In this document: one piece after another, positions 1 through 7,879 of the stretch
Numbering within the stretch: the stretch's first letter is position 1
How the letters are laid out: each line of letters begins with the position of its first letter
Assembly (NCBI RefSeq): GCF_902150035.1
Contig: NZ_LR597505.1
Location: 97,275-161,274, forward strand
Reading direction: 5' to 3'
Length of the DNA: 64,000 nt
Source: Enorma burkinafasonensis
GTDB lineage: Bacteria; Actinomycetota; Coriobacteriia; Coriobacteriales; Coriobacteriaceae
Made by a program: the position numbers and the translations under genes
Notes under the pieces: generated by a model
Seen by the model: only the letters and a program-made list of their open reading frames with translations
Databases searched by the model: none
What the model was told of the DNA's origin: nothing

Positions 1-1400
1 GCGAGCTCCATGCACTCGTCGGGCGTGTGCACGTTCGCGAGCGTGGGGCCGACGGCGATCGCGTCGAGACCGGGCAGCGCCTCGGCGAACAGGCCGCACT
101 CCAGGCCGGCGTGGATCGACTCGATGCGCAGCTCGGTACCGAAGAGCTCACGGTAGCTCTCCTGGAAGATCTCGCGCACGGGCGAGTGCTCGACGTAGCT
201 CCAGCCGGGGTACTCGTTCTCGAAGGCCGCGTCGAAGCCGAAGGCGTCGGCGAGGGTCTGCATGCGCTCCTTGACGTCCTCCTGCAGCGAAGTGATCGAA
301 GAGCGCGGCGACATCAGGAACAGGACCTGGTCGTCGGAGGTCTGCACGACGCCGATGTTCGAGGAGACCTCGACGAAGCCGTCGGCGGCGACGTTGCGGC
401 GCATCACGCCGTTGGGGGCGAGGCGCAGCGCGCTGATGAGCGCGTGGGCGGAGGCGTCGTCGATCGCGTCGGCCTCGACGCTGTCGGCGACCTCGATGGT
501 GCAGGTGAAGCCGGGGTCGAAGACCTCGAGCTCAGCGGTGATCTCGTCGACGACGGCCTGGGCGGTCTCGGCAGCGGCCTGGGCGGCAGCGGCGTCGGCG
601 TAGATGAGGACGGCCGTGCACTCGCGGTTGATCGCGTTGTCCTTCGTGCCGCCGTTCATGCTCACCAGGCGCGGCTCGCCGGTGCGCATGAGCTTCTCGA
701 TGATGCGGGCCATGAGCAGGTCGCCGTTGCCGCGCTCGAGGTCGATGTCCTGGCCGGAGTGGCCGCCCATGAGGCCCGAGATCTCCATCGTGAGGGTCGA
801 GCCCTTGACGTGCTCGCGGGTCACCGGGCGCGTGAGCGTGACCACGACGCCGCCGGCGCAGCTCACCGTGGCGACGCCCTCCTCCTCGGAGTCGAGGTTC
901 ACCATGATGCGCGCGTCGATCTGCGACTTGTCGAGCGTCTCGGCGCCGATGAGGCCGGTCTCCTCGTCCGTGGTGAACACGCACTCGAGCGCCGGATGGA
1001 CGAGCGAGTCGTCGTCGAGCACCGTCATCATGAGGGCGACAGCGATGCCGTTGTCGGCGCCGAGCGTGGTGCCGTTGGCCGTGAGGACGCCGTCGGTCAC
1101 CACGAGGTCGATGCCGTCGCGCTCGAAGTCGTGCTCGACGCCGGCGCGCTTGTCGCACACCATGTCGATGTGGCCCTGTAGCATGACCGCCGGGGCACCC
1201 TCGGCGCCGGCGCTCGCGGGCTTCTTGATGATGACGTTGTTGACCTCGTCCTGGTAGACCCAAAGGCCGCGCTCCTTGGCGAACGCGACGAGGAAGTCGC
1301 TGATGCCCTTCTCGTTGCCCGACCCGCGCGGGATGGCGCTGATGTCCTCGAAGAAGTGGTAGAGCTTCTCGGGCTCGTAGCCGGTGATCTTGTAGTCCAT
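1..1400 (-). CDS. pepD: Aminoacyl-histidine dipeptidase (PepD-like), 3' end outside window
   Basis: Cytosolic zinc dipeptidase of the M20 family, cleaving Xaa-His and other dipeptides. The frame starts MDYKITGYEP at 1400 behind a strong AAGGAGG ribosome site and stays open to the window edge. Metal-site motifs are visible: GHIDMV (His77, Asp79), GADNG (Asp116) and DEE (Glu146-Glu147, general base region), followed by a dimerisation insert and a late PTLANVHTPDE segment typical of the C-terminal metal ligand. About 466 codons are present and the family is near 485, so only the last residues are missing. It is transcribed away from a 485-bp upstream gap that separates it from the aldo/keto reductase operon. 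The family assignment is firm; the exact substrate is inferred. Confidence 0.93.
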   Translation of the reverse strand, partial: MDYKITGYEPEKLYHFFEDISAIPRGSGNEKGISDFLVAFAKERGLWVYQDEVNNVIIKKPASAGAEGAPAVMLQGHIDMVCDKRAGVEHDFERDGIDLVVTDGVLTANGTTLGADNGIAVALMMTVLDDDSLVHPALECVFTTDEETGLIGAETLDKSQIDARIMVNLDSEEEGVATVSCAGGVVVTLTRPVTREHVKGSTLTMEISGLMGGHSGQDIDLERGNGDLLMARIIEKLMRTGEPRLVSMNGGTKDNAINRECTAVLIYADAAAAQAAAETAQAVVDEITAELEVFDPGFTCTIEVADSVEADAIDDASAHALISALRLAPNGVMRRNVAADGFVEVSSNIGVVQTSDDQVLFLMSPRSSITSLQEDVKERMQTLADAFGFDAAFENEYPGWSYVEHSPVREIFQESYRELFGTELRIESIHAGLECGLFAEALPGLDAIAVGPTLANVHTPDECMEL

Positions 1401-1541
1401 GCGAACCTCCTTGCATCTACCGCGCCGGGACCTCCGCGCGCGGCTTCTTACCCGGAACCATCATCGCAGATTCATGCCGACGCGAAGCGGTCGATTACGC
1501 AAGCAGCCGCCCGGCGTCTGGGAGCGGCAGGTTATATGCGC

Positions 1542-1553
1542 TTCTGCGCAGAA
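1542..1553. promoter_or_regulatory. 12-bp perfect palindrome in the pepD promoter region
   Basis: TTCTGCGCAGAA reads the same on both strands and is flanked by AT-rich TATAGA- and TATAAC-like hexamers on the minus strand, about 140 bp upstream of the dipeptidase start. The position suits an operator overlapping a promoter. No regulator can be assigned. Confidence 0.35.
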
Positions 1554-1708
1554 TCTATACACTTCCCGCCGGCTCAACCATGCGTTCACGACTTCCTTCC
1601 ACGTGCTGCAAGGGACCCGCCCTCGCGATACCGGCACACGCGGCATGCGTCGCCTCCTTGGCGGCCCCGTTTGCGGCGAATACCGCGCGGACATCGGGCC
1701 GCTCGACA

Positions 1709-1850
1709 AACTCGTTTCGGTATTCGGTGCGAAAAACGCGACCCTGCGCGATACACGGATTTTCAATTATTAAAACCGCAGGTCACGGAAGTGCATCTCT
1801 GACATCTCCACGTCCATAGGAAAAGTTCGCACCGAATACCGCAACGAGTT
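1709..1850. repeat. Long inverted repeat (25-bp arms, 92-bp centre)
   Basis: Arms at 1709-1733 and 1826-1850 are reverse complements with a single mismatch. They carry the core TTCGCACCGAATACCG on one strand and its complement on the other. The 92-bp centre is AT-rich and has no convincing gene. It lies just after the stop of the aldo/keto reductase gene and before the dipeptidase promoter. It could be an unusually long transcription-termination structure or a small non-autonomous mobile element. The rest of 1401-1885 holds no gene that I can support. Confidence 0.7.
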
Positions 1851-1885
1851 GCACAACCCCCCGTCTTGAGGACCTATCTGCTGCC

Positions 1886-2911
1886 CTATTTCGCGTTCGG
1901 GTTCGTGGTGCCCGCAAGCGGCTTCTCGCCGGGGCGCGCCGCCGGGCCCACGAGTTCATGCGCCACATACGGTTCCTCGAGGTAGGCGACCTCATCCGGC
2001 GTGAGCGCAACATCGAGCGCCGCCACCGCGTCATCCACGCGTTCGGGCGTGGAGCAGCCCACGATGGGCGCCGCCACACCGCGCGACCACTGCCAGGCGA
2101 GCGCGACGCGCGCCATCGGCACGCCATGGTGCCCCGCCACCTCGGAGACGCGCTCGACGATGGGCATGTCGCGCTCGCGGTCGGCGTCGTACTTGTTGCG
2201 CATCGCGGCATCGGTCGTCGAGCGCGTGCTCGCGGAATCCCAGGTGGGGCGGCACAGGTGCCCCGAGGCGAGCGGGCTGTACGGCGTGAGCGCCATCCCG
2301 AACTGGCGGCACACGGGGATCATCTCGCGCTCGTCCTCGCGGTAGAGCAGATTGTAATGGCACTGCATGCTCGTGAACTTGGTCCAGCCGTTCCGCTCGG
2401 CCGCGACCTGCATGTTGTGGAGCTGGTAGGCGTACATGGCGCTCGTGCCGATCGCACGCACCTTGCCGGCGCGCACGAGGGAGTCCAGCGCCTCCATGGT
2501 CTCCTCGATGGGCGACTCGTAATCGAAGCGGTGGATGATGTAGAGATCCAGATAGTCCGTGCCCAGACGCGCGAGCGTGCCGTCGATCTCGCGCTCGATC
2601 GCCCCGCGCGAGAGCCCGCCCTCGTTGAAGAACACCTTGCTGGCAAGGACCACCCGATCGCGCGCCACGCCCAGCTCGCGCAGAGCCCGACCGATGTACT
2701 CCTCGCTCGTGCCGTGCGCGTAGCAGTTGGCCGTGTCGATGAAGTTCACACCCAGCTCGAGGGCGCGTTTGATCACGGCCCGCGTCTCGTCCGGACCGAT
2801 GGTCCACTGGTGGAAGTCCGCCGATGCCTGCCCGAAGCTCATGCCGCCTATACACAAACGCGGGATCTTGATGTCGGAGTGGCCGAGCGTCGTATCGCTC
2901 ATATTCGCCAT
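1886..2911 (-). CDS. Aldo/keto reductase
   Basis: NAD(P)H-dependent oxidoreductase of 341 residues with a TIM-barrel fold, reducing carbonyl substrates. The catalytic tetrad is complete: Asp59 and Tyr64 in FIDTANCYAHG, Lys92 in LASKVFF and His127 in IIHRFD. The C-terminal part includes the cofactor-side segment AAPIVGCSTPERVDDAV. The start at 2911 has AAGGTG nearby. It is the last gene of a minus-strand run (cyclophilin-like, carboxymuconolactone decarboxylase, cupin, this gene), separated from the cupin gene by a 12-bp-stem hairpin. Sequence alone does not give the substrate; the neighbours suggest detoxification or turnover of a small aromatic or keto compound. Confidence 0.92.
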   Translation of the reverse strand: MANMSDTTLGHSDIKIPRLCIGGMSFGQASADFHQWTIGPDETRAVIKRALELGVNFIDTANCYAHGTSEEYIGRALRELGVARDRVVLASKVFFNEGGLSRGAIEREIDGTLARLGTDYLDLYIIHRFDYESPIEETMEALDSLVRAGKVRAIGTSAMYAYQLHNMQVAAERNGWTKFTSMQCHYNLLYREDEREMIPVCRQFGMALTPYSPLASGHLCRPTWDSASTRSTTDAAMRNKYDADRERDMPIVERVSEVAGHHGVPMARVALAWQWSRGVAAPIVGCSTPERVDDAVAALDVALTPDEVAYLEEPYVAHELVGPAARPGEKPLAGTTNPNAK

Positions 2912-2949
2912 CGTTCACCTTTCTCGCTGTTCACAAAATGGTACGGATC

Positions 2950-2982
2950 GGGCATCGCGTGCCAACCCGACACGCGATGCCC
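2950..2982. terminator. Intra-operon hairpin between cupin and aldo/keto reductase genes
   Basis: GGGCATCGCGTG at 2950-2961 pairs perfectly with CACGCGATGCCC at 2971-2982 around a 9-nt loop. No U-run follows directly on the minus strand, so it may act as an mRNA stability or attenuation element rather than a full stop. Confidence 0.55.
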
Positions 2983-3008
2983 CAGAGGAAGAGCCGGAGC
3001 GGGCGCGT

Positions 3009-3425
3009 TTACGCAGGATACTGCTCGTCCGTGACGGGCTCGAGCCACTCGTTCGAGCAGTTCTCGCCCGGTGCCTCGAAGGCGATGTGGGAGAACCAGC
3101 TGTCGCGCGCGGCGCCGTGCCAGTGCTTCACGCCGGCGGAGATAACCACGACGGTGCCCGGCATGAGCTCCTGAGGATCCCTGCCCCACTCCTGGTACCA
3201 GCCGCGACCGTCGGTGCAGATGAGAATCTGCCCGCCGCCCCTATCGGCGTGGTGGACGTGCCAGTTGTTGCGGCACCCCGGCTCGAAGGTCACGTTGGAC
3301 ATGCCGACGCCGCACTCCGCGGCGTCGGTCAACGGGTTCAGGTACGAGTTGCCGATGAAGTACCGGGCGTAGCCGTCGTTGGGGTCGCCCAGGCCGAACA
3401 TGGGGGTGAAGGCGTTCTCTGACAT
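3009..3425 (-). CDS. Cupin-domain protein
   Basis: Small single-domain cupin of 138 residues. The first metal motif is seen as PGCRNNWHVHH (His56, His58), with Gln66 about where the usual Glu would be, and the second as PGTVVVISAGVKHWHG (His101). The start at 3425 follows AAAGGAGG. Proteins of this type, encoded beside carboxymuconolactone decarboxylase and aldo/keto reductase genes, are common in anaerobic gut bacteria, but the reaction is not established. Position and orientation suggest cotranscription with the decarboxylase-like gene upstream, only 45 bp away. Confidence 0.88.
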   Translation of the reverse strand: MSENAFTPMFGLGDPNDGYARYFIGNSYLNPLTDAAECGVGMSNVTFEPGCRNNWHVHHADRGGGQILICTDGRGWYQEWGRDPQELMPGTVVVISAGVKHWHGAARDSWFSHIAFEAPGENCSNEWLEPVTDEQYPA

Positions 3426-3470
3426 GATTATCCTCCTTTACTCGATGGGTCGAAGGGGCTGTCCCTGCAA

Positions 3471-4193
3471 CTACTTGGCGGCGTTATCGATGCAGGACAG
3501 CGCGTTCAGGCTACGCGGATAGCCGATATAGGGCAGGATCTGCATGACCACGCGGTAGAGGAAATCCTTCGTGCGCCCTAGGTTGAGGTTCGCCCCGGCG
3601 TGCGCGGTGGCCTGCGGCTCGCAGCCGCCCTGCGCCACGAGGTAGCAGAACGTGACCATCTCGCGATCGAGGTCCGAGAGGCCGCCGCGCGTGTAGTAGT
3701 CGCCGAAGCAGTTCTCGGCGAGCCACAGGTTCACGTTGGCACGCTCGGCGGGACCGGTCTTCCAGTTCTCGCGCATGTGCTCGCCGAAATAGTCGATCTG
3801 CTTCTGATTGCCCGCGACACCGCGCGTCTCGAGCGTCGTGGTGCCCTGCGCGGGCGGCGGAAGCTCCACGCCCTTCTGGGCAAACACCTCGTTCATAGCC
3901 GAGAAGAACGGGCGGGTCCGGCCGATACCCAGGTACGCCGTGCCCTGGTAGACGACCTCGCGAGCCTCGATGGGCGTCACGGCCTCGAGATCGAGGGCCT
4001 CGGCAAGCGTGACGCGGAACTGCTCGGCACCCTGGCAGCCGAGCAGCGCCGCCAGGATCGCGAGGTAGCGCTCACGCGCCGGAAGCGCGGCCGCGGGCTC
4101 GCCGGGGACCTCCTCGCCCGCGAAGTACGCGAAGCGCTCCGCGAACTCCGGGTCGGTCATCTCGAATTCAGTCATGCCTGCAGATAGTGACAT
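3471..4193 (-). CDS. Carboxymuconolactone decarboxylase family protein (two CMD-like repeats)
   Basis: Protein of 240 residues made of two CMD/AhpD-like helical halves. The first contains LLGCQGAEQFRVTLAEAL (Cys53) and the second CYLVAQGGCEPQATAHAG, where Cys and His sit in the positions of the CMD active site. The classic AhpD CxxC is not present, so peroxidase activity is unlikely. The start at 4193 has GAGGAG upstream; an internal Met at residue 7 is an alternative. It lies second in the minus-strand operon under the divergent LysR regulator. CMD paired with cupin is a recurrent association; the substrate is unknown. Confidence 0.87.
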   Translation of the reverse strand: MSLSAGMTEFEMTDPEFAERFAYFAGEEVPGEPAAALPARERYLAILAALLGCQGAEQFRVTLAEALDLEAVTPIEAREVVYQGTAYLGIGRTRPFFSAMNEVFAQKGVELPPPAQGTTTLETRGVAGNQKQIDYFGEHMRENWKTGPAERANVNLWLAENCFGDYYTRGGLSDLDREMVTFCYLVAQGGCEPQATAHAGANLNLGRTKDFLYRVVMQILPYIGYPRSLNALSCIDNAAK

Positions 4194-4214
4194 CGTTTCT
4201 CCTCTCTCAACCAG

Positions 4215-4574
4215 CTAATTGCTCAGCTCGATGCGAACGTCGCGGGTTCCCGAGAGGCCGTGCAGCATGTCGAGCGGACCCACCGCGTAACCCAGCGTGA
4301 CCTGGCCGCCGTAGCGCGCGGAGTTGCGTTCGTCGTCGAAGAAGAGCGCGAGCCAGTCGCCCTCGGGCTTGTAGTTGAGGTCGCCGTCGGACCAGCCGGG
4401 ATGGACGTCGGCGGCATCGTGCGGCAGCGGGAAACCCAACTGCCCACAGCATCCCACGCTCGAGACGCTCATAGGGAGCACCTGCGGAAGCCGCGCCGCG
4501 AGCGCGCGGGCGGCGGGGGACCCGTTCAGCTCGATGGGCACCATGATCTCGCCTATCCTGAGCTCGATCCCCAT
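4215..4574 (-). CDS. Cyclophilin-like-fold protein
   Basis: Protein of 119 residues resembling the cyclophilin-like domain found in many anaerobes: MGIELRIGEI, a central SVGCCGQLGFPLP stretch, GWSDGDLNYKPEGDWLALFF, then a C-terminal LDMLHGLSGTRDVRIEL. These proteins have the cyclophilin barrel but are not proven prolyl isomerases. The start is placed at 4574, where AAGGG precedes ATG by 6 nt; the frame remains open upstream to 4637 with an AAGGAGG farther out. First gene of the minus-strand operon, facing the LysR gene. Confidence 0.85.
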   Translation of the reverse strand: MGIELRIGEIMVPIELNGSPAARALAARLPQVLPMSVSSVGCCGQLGFPLPHDAADVHPGWSDGDLNYKPEGDWLALFFDDERNSARYGGQVTLGYAVGPLDMLHGLSGTRDVRIELSN

Positions 4575-4690
4575 AGCCAACCCTTCAGCCTGGTGAAGTT
4601 CCTCCTTGGCTCCATTCTCTACCGGAGATAGTTTCACTACAATTGCTTATATCTCATATCGTGGTATTCCATTCTCTTATGGGAGCACAC
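4575..4690. promoter_or_regulatory. Divergent promoter region with LysR-type dyad
   Basis: AT-rich stretch between the cyclophilin-like operon and the LysR gene. GAGATA at 4625-4630 and TATCTC at 4650-4655 form an inverted repeat with a 19-bp spacer, and a second ATATC half-site follows. This is the usual arrangement for a LysR regulator controlling its divergent neighbour. Confidence 0.5.
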
Positions 4691-5569
4691 ATGGAACTCA
4701 GAACCCTTCGCTACTTCCTCGCTGTCTGCGAGCACGGCACGATGTCGCGCGCCGCCGAGGCGCTGCACGTGACGCAGCCCGCGCTCTCCCGGCAGATCGC
4801 GGCCCTCGAGCGCGAGCTCGGCACCCCGCTCCTCGAGCGCCACAGCCGCAGCGTCACGCCCACCGAACGGGGCCTCTACCTGCAACGGCGCGCGCAGGAG
4901 ATCGTCGGCCTCGCGGACCAGACCGCCTCGGACCTCGTGCGTGGCGAAGACATCGTGGAGGGCGATGTCTTCATCGGCGCGGGCGAGTCGGAGGGCCTGC
5001 GCGTGATCGCCAGCCACGTGCGCGCCTTTCGCGAAAGGTATCCCGGCGTTCGCTTCCATCTGCACAGCGGCAACGCGCCGGACCTCATCGAGCGCTTGGA
5101 GCACGGCGTCGACGACTTCTCCGTGCTCATGAGCTACCCCGACGTAGACCGCTACGCCCACCTGCGCCTCTCCCCCACCGACGCCTGGGGCGTCCTCATG
5201 CGCGACGACGACCCGCTGGTCGCGCACGAGGCCATAAGCCCCGCCGACCTTCTCGACGCGCCGCTCGTCGTGCCGGAGCGCCACGCCAGGGGCGCCCGCC
5301 TCACCGGCCTTCTCGCCACGTGGTTCGGCGAGCGAGCCGCCGAAACCAGCATCGCCGCGACGTACAACCTCGCCTTCAACGGCGCGCTGCTCGCGCGTGA
5401 GGGCGTTGGCCGCATGGTCTCCTTCGACGGGCTCACGACAGTGGGCCCGGGTACGGGGCTGGAGTTCCGCCTGCTCTTCCCGCCGCTCGTCTCGGTCATC
5501 GATCTCGCCTGGAAGCGCGATGTCGCACTCTCCCACCCTGCGCGCCTTTTCCTCGATAGCCTGCAATAA
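4691..5569 (+). CDS. LysR-family transcriptional regulator
   Basis: 292-residue regulator. Residues 1-60 form the winged helix-turn-helix (MELRTLRYFLAVCEHG, then AAEALHVTQPALSRQIAALE), followed by a substrate-binding domain. The start is placed at the Met of MELRTLRYF, the canonical LysR N-terminus, although the frame is open 48 bp further upstream. It is transcribed divergently from the cyclophilin/CMD/cupin/aldo-keto reductase operon, which is the obvious target. The following FMN reductase gene on the same strand, 48 bp downstream, may also belong to the regulon. The inducer is unknown. Confidence 0.93.
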   Translation: MELRTLRYFLAVCEHGTMSRAAEALHVTQPALSRQIAALERELGTPLLERHSRSVTPTERGLYLQRRAQEIVGLADQTASDLVRGEDIVEGDVFIGAGESEGLRVIASHVRAFRERYPGVRFHLHSGNAPDLIERLEHGVDDFSVLMSYPDVDRYAHLRLSPTDAWGVLMRDDDPLVAHEAISPADLLDAPLVVPERHARGARLTGLLATWFGERAAETSIAATYNLAFNGALLAREGVGRMVSFDGLTTVGPGTGLEFRLLFPPLVSVIDLAWKRDVALSHPARLFLDSLQ

Positions 5570-5617
5570 TTGAGGAAGACAATCCTCGAACCACTTCCGT
5601 CGTCAAAAGGAGGAGCC

Positions 5618-6253
5618 ATGAAGGTCATGCTCGTGAACGGCAGCCCGCACAGGGCGGGAAGCACCAACCGCGCGCTCGAGGAGGTGGCGCGCACGCTCGA
5701 GTCGGAGGGCATCGGGGCGGAGGTCTTCTGGATCGGCGCGCGGCCCGTGGGCGGGTGCGTGGCCTGCGGCGGCTGCGCCAGGCTGGGCCGCTGCGCGTTC
5801 GACGACGTGGTGAACGAGTTTAGGCCCAAGGCCGCCGAGACCGACGGCTTTGTCTTTGGCGCTCCGGTACACTACGCGCACGCTGCGGCGTCGCTTCTGG
5901 GCTTCATGGACCGCCTCTTCTACAGCAACGGCCGCGCGGGCGAGCCGGATGTGCTCGCCTACAAGCCGGCGGCCGCCGTGGCGAGCGCCCGGCGCGCCGG
6001 CACCACCTCGGCCTTCGACGACATCAACAAGTTCTTCACCATCGCTCAGATGCCGGTGGTGAGTTCGCGCTACTGGAACAACGTGCACGGCAATGCCGCC
6101 GAAGAGACCAAGCAGGATGCCGAGGGCCTCTGGACCATGCGCCAGCTCGGGCGCAACATGGCCTGGATGCTCAGGTGCCTCGAGGCGGGGCGCGCCGCGG
6201 GCGTGGAGCCGCCGACGCAGGAGGCCGGCGAGACGACGAACTTCATCCGGTAG
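5618..6253 (+). CDS. Flavodoxin-fold NAD(P)H-dependent FMN reductase / iron-sulfur flavoprotein-like
   Basis: 211-residue protein beginning MKVMLVNGSPHRAGST, the FMN phosphate-binding loop of the NADPH-dependent FMN reductase family. A cysteine cluster CVACGGCARLGRC (Cys47, 50, 53 and 59) resembles the cluster region of iron-sulfur flavoproteins and of many electron-transfer oxidoreductases in anaerobes. The start is fixed by AAAAGGAGGAGCC before the ATG at 5618. It lies downstream of the LysR gene in the same direction. Function is likely electron transfer or quinone/azo-type reduction; the substrate is not known. Confidence 0.9.
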   Translation: MKVMLVNGSPHRAGSTNRALEEVARTLESEGIGAEVFWIGARPVGGCVACGGCARLGRCAFDDVVNEFRPKAAETDGFVFGAPVHYAHAAASLLGFMDRLFYSNGRAGEPDVLAYKPAAAVASARRAGTTSAFDDINKFFTIAQMPVVSSRYWNNVHGNAAEETKQDAEGLWTMRQLGRNMAWMLRCLEAGRAAGVEPPTQEAGETTNFIR

Positions 6254-6276
6254 GGGTGACGGCGGCGAGCGCCTCG

Positions 6277-6515
6277 TCACTCGCGAATGAAGGCCTGGTC
6301 GCGAGCGGGCATGCCGGCGTCGTCGGTCACATAGCGCTCCGCAGTCATGTGCAGGTCGTACTTGTCGCGCAGCTCCGCGATCTTGCCCATCATGGGCGAG
6401 GCGTGGTGCGCGTCGAGCGCCGCCTGGTCTGACCAGGCGTCAACGAGCAGCACCGTCTCGGGGTCGTCGAGCGGCTGGAAGTAGCGGTATCGGACGTTGC
6501 CCTCCTCCGCGCGGA
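6277..6515 (-). pseudogene. Antibiotic biosynthesis monooxygenase-domain protein, 5' end lost
   Basis: The minus strand encodes an open segment reading RAEEGNVRYRYFQPLDD, then VLLVDAWSDQAALDAHH, MMGKIAELR and a TGA at 6277-6279. These are the central and C-terminal parts of a short YgiN/ABM-type quinol monooxygenase (normally about 95-110 residues). The N-terminal strand and start codon are missing because the frame runs straight into an insertion-sequence end at 6516. It is therefore a truncated, presumably inactive gene. Confidence 0.75.
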
Positions 6516-6543
6516 TGAATCTACCCCGATTTCGTTTACACCC
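6516..6543. mobile_element. Orphan left end of an IS-A type element
   Basis: A 28-bp stretch starting TGAATCTACCCC is identical to the left terminus of the complete IS at 16770-18078, then diverges. No transposase of that type and no partner right end lie nearby. Five bases later IS-B begins. This is best explained as a relic of an IS-A insertion that was later hit by IS-B and mostly deleted. Confidence 0.75.
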
Positions 6544-6581
6544 TGATCTGTCTCAACATATCGGACAGGGAGCGGTCGGTT

Positions 6582-7478
6582 CTAGGCGGCCAGCGGCACC
6601 TCCCCTCCGGTCTCCCCGTCGCCCGCTAGGGCGGCCTCGATGCGCCCCATGAAGGCGTCCATGCGCTCGGCCGGGATCTGGTAGCCGATCGTCGAGTGGG
6701 GGCGCTGCCTGTTGTAGTAGCCCTCGATGTACTCGAAGACGGCGCGCCGCGCCTCGTCGCGGGTCGCCCGGCTCCCGAGCGAGTACATCTCGTTCTTGAG
6801 CGTGGCGGAGAACGACTCGGCGACGGCGTTGTCGTGGCAGCTGCCCGTGCGGCCCACCGACAGCCTCACGTCGTTGGCGGCGGCCCAGTCGGCGAGTGCC
6901 CTCGAGGTGTACCGGGAGCCGCGGTCGGAGTGGAAGATCGCGCCGCCGGCCACGTAGCCGCGCGAGCGGGCCATCTCCAGCGCCGAGACGGCGAGCGCGG
7001 CCGCCATGCGCTCCGACATCGACCAGCCGACGACCATCCTGGTCGCGAGGTCGATGACCACGGCCAGGTAGAGCCACCCCCGGCCCGTGCGCAGGTAGGT
7101 GATGTCGCCCACGGGCACGGTGGTGGGCACCGGCGGGCGGAACCGCCTGCGCACCAGGTCGGGGCGCCCGGGCGCGCCCGGGTCGGGCACGGTCGTCACC
7201 TTCCTCGCGTTCTGCACGACGCCGCGTATGCCCAGCTCGCGCATGAGCTTCCGCACGCGGTAGAGCGCGAGGCCCATGCCCCGGGCGGCGGGCCGCACGC
7301 GCACCGTCCGGGCGCCGAGCCGGCCGCCGGAGGCCTCCCGGCGCGCCATGACCGCGTCGCGCGCGTCGGCCCACGGGTCCGAGCGCCCGCGCTTCAGCCA
7401 GTCGTAGAAGCCGGACCTGCTCGCGCCGAGCAGCCTCGCCATCATGCCGATCGGGTGGTCCGCCCTCTCCGCCTCCAT
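6582..7478 (-). CDS. IS-B transposase orfB (DDE integrase domain)
   Basis: Catalytic half of an IS3-family transposase. The rve integrase core is complete: Asp in VGDITYLRT, Asp in IFHSDRGSRYTS and Glu in DNAVAESFSATLKNE, so the DDE triad is intact. An HTH_21-like region (MARLLGASRSGFYDWL) precedes it. The frame is open upstream of the ATG at 7478 as far as orfA. A run of six A residues on the coding strand (7529-7534) near the end of orfA offers a -1 slippage site that would fuse orfA and orfB into the active transposase, as known for this family. The element looks capable of moving. Confidence 0.88.
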   Translation of the reverse strand: MEAERADHPIGMMARLLGASRSGFYDWLKRGRSDPWADARDAVMARREASGGRLGARTVRVRPAARGMGLALYRVRKLMRELGIRGVVQNARKVTTVPDPGAPGRPDLVRRRFRPPVPTTVPVGDITYLRTGRGWLYLAVVIDLATRMVVGWSMSERMAAALAVSALEMARSRGYVAGGAIFHSDRGSRYTSRALADWAAANDVRLSVGRTGSCHDNAVAESFSATLKNEMYSLGSRATRDEARRAVFEYIEGYYNRQRPHSTIGYQIPAERMDAFMGRIEAALAGDGETGGEVPLAA

Positions 7479-7495
7479 CAGCAGGTAGTGCTCGG

Positions 7496-7801
7496 CTACC
7501 CCTGGGTCCCGGCGAAGAAGGCCGCGGCTTTTTTCAGGAACTCGTTCTCCATCTCCAGCTCGCGCACCCTCTTCTTGAGCTGCCTGAGCTCGGCGTCGGG
7601 GTCCCCGGTCGGGGCGCCGGCGCCCCCCCCCAGCTCGCGCCTGCGCTTGACGACCCACGCGTTGACCGTCTTGGAGTTCGGGCCGAGCTCCTTGCAGCAC
7701 TCGGTTATCGGCCTGCCGGAGGAGATGATGTAGTCCGCGGTCTCCCGGCGGAACTCCTCGGTGTACTTGGTGGCGGGGTTCTGTCCCATGTCTGCCTGCA
7801 C
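7496..7801 (-). CDS. IS-B transposase orfA (HTH and leucine zipper)
   Basis: 101-residue DNA-binding half of the IS3-type transposase. It has an N-terminal HTH_Tnp_1 region (YTEEFRRETADYII, then ITECCKELGPNSKTVNAW) and a C-terminal coiled coil (LRQLKKRVRELEMENEFLKKA). The A6 run lies in the codons for the LKK residues near the C terminus. The start is uncertain by a few codons; MGQNPATKYTEEF (residue 5) is an alternative. Confidence 0.85.
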   Translation of the reverse strand: MQADMGQNPATKYTEEFRRETADYIISSGRPITECCKELGPNSKTVNAWVVKRRRELGGGAGAPTGDPDAELRQLKKRVRELEMENEFLKKAAAFFAGTQG

Positions 7802-7879
7802 CTTCTCTCGGAAACTTATAGATAGGTATTATCCGGGGTTACGGGCACCTCGGACTCCCTGTCCGATAAAAGAGTACAG

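Larger units (their letters stand above)
6549..7878 (-). mobile_element. IS3-family insertion sequence (IS-B), complete
   Basis: 1330-bp element bounded by inverted ends that both start TGT. The ends at 6549-6572 and 7855-7878 match at 17 of 24 positions, with the inner 14 bases (TATCGGACAGGGAG) identical. It encodes orfA and orfB of an IS3-type transposase on the minus strand. No matching short target duplication is visible in the flanks, which fits rearrangement after insertion. Confidence 0.85.

Noticed and set aside
6549..7878. Target-site duplication around IS-B
   Set aside because: The bases flanking both ends differ, so no duplication can be claimed.
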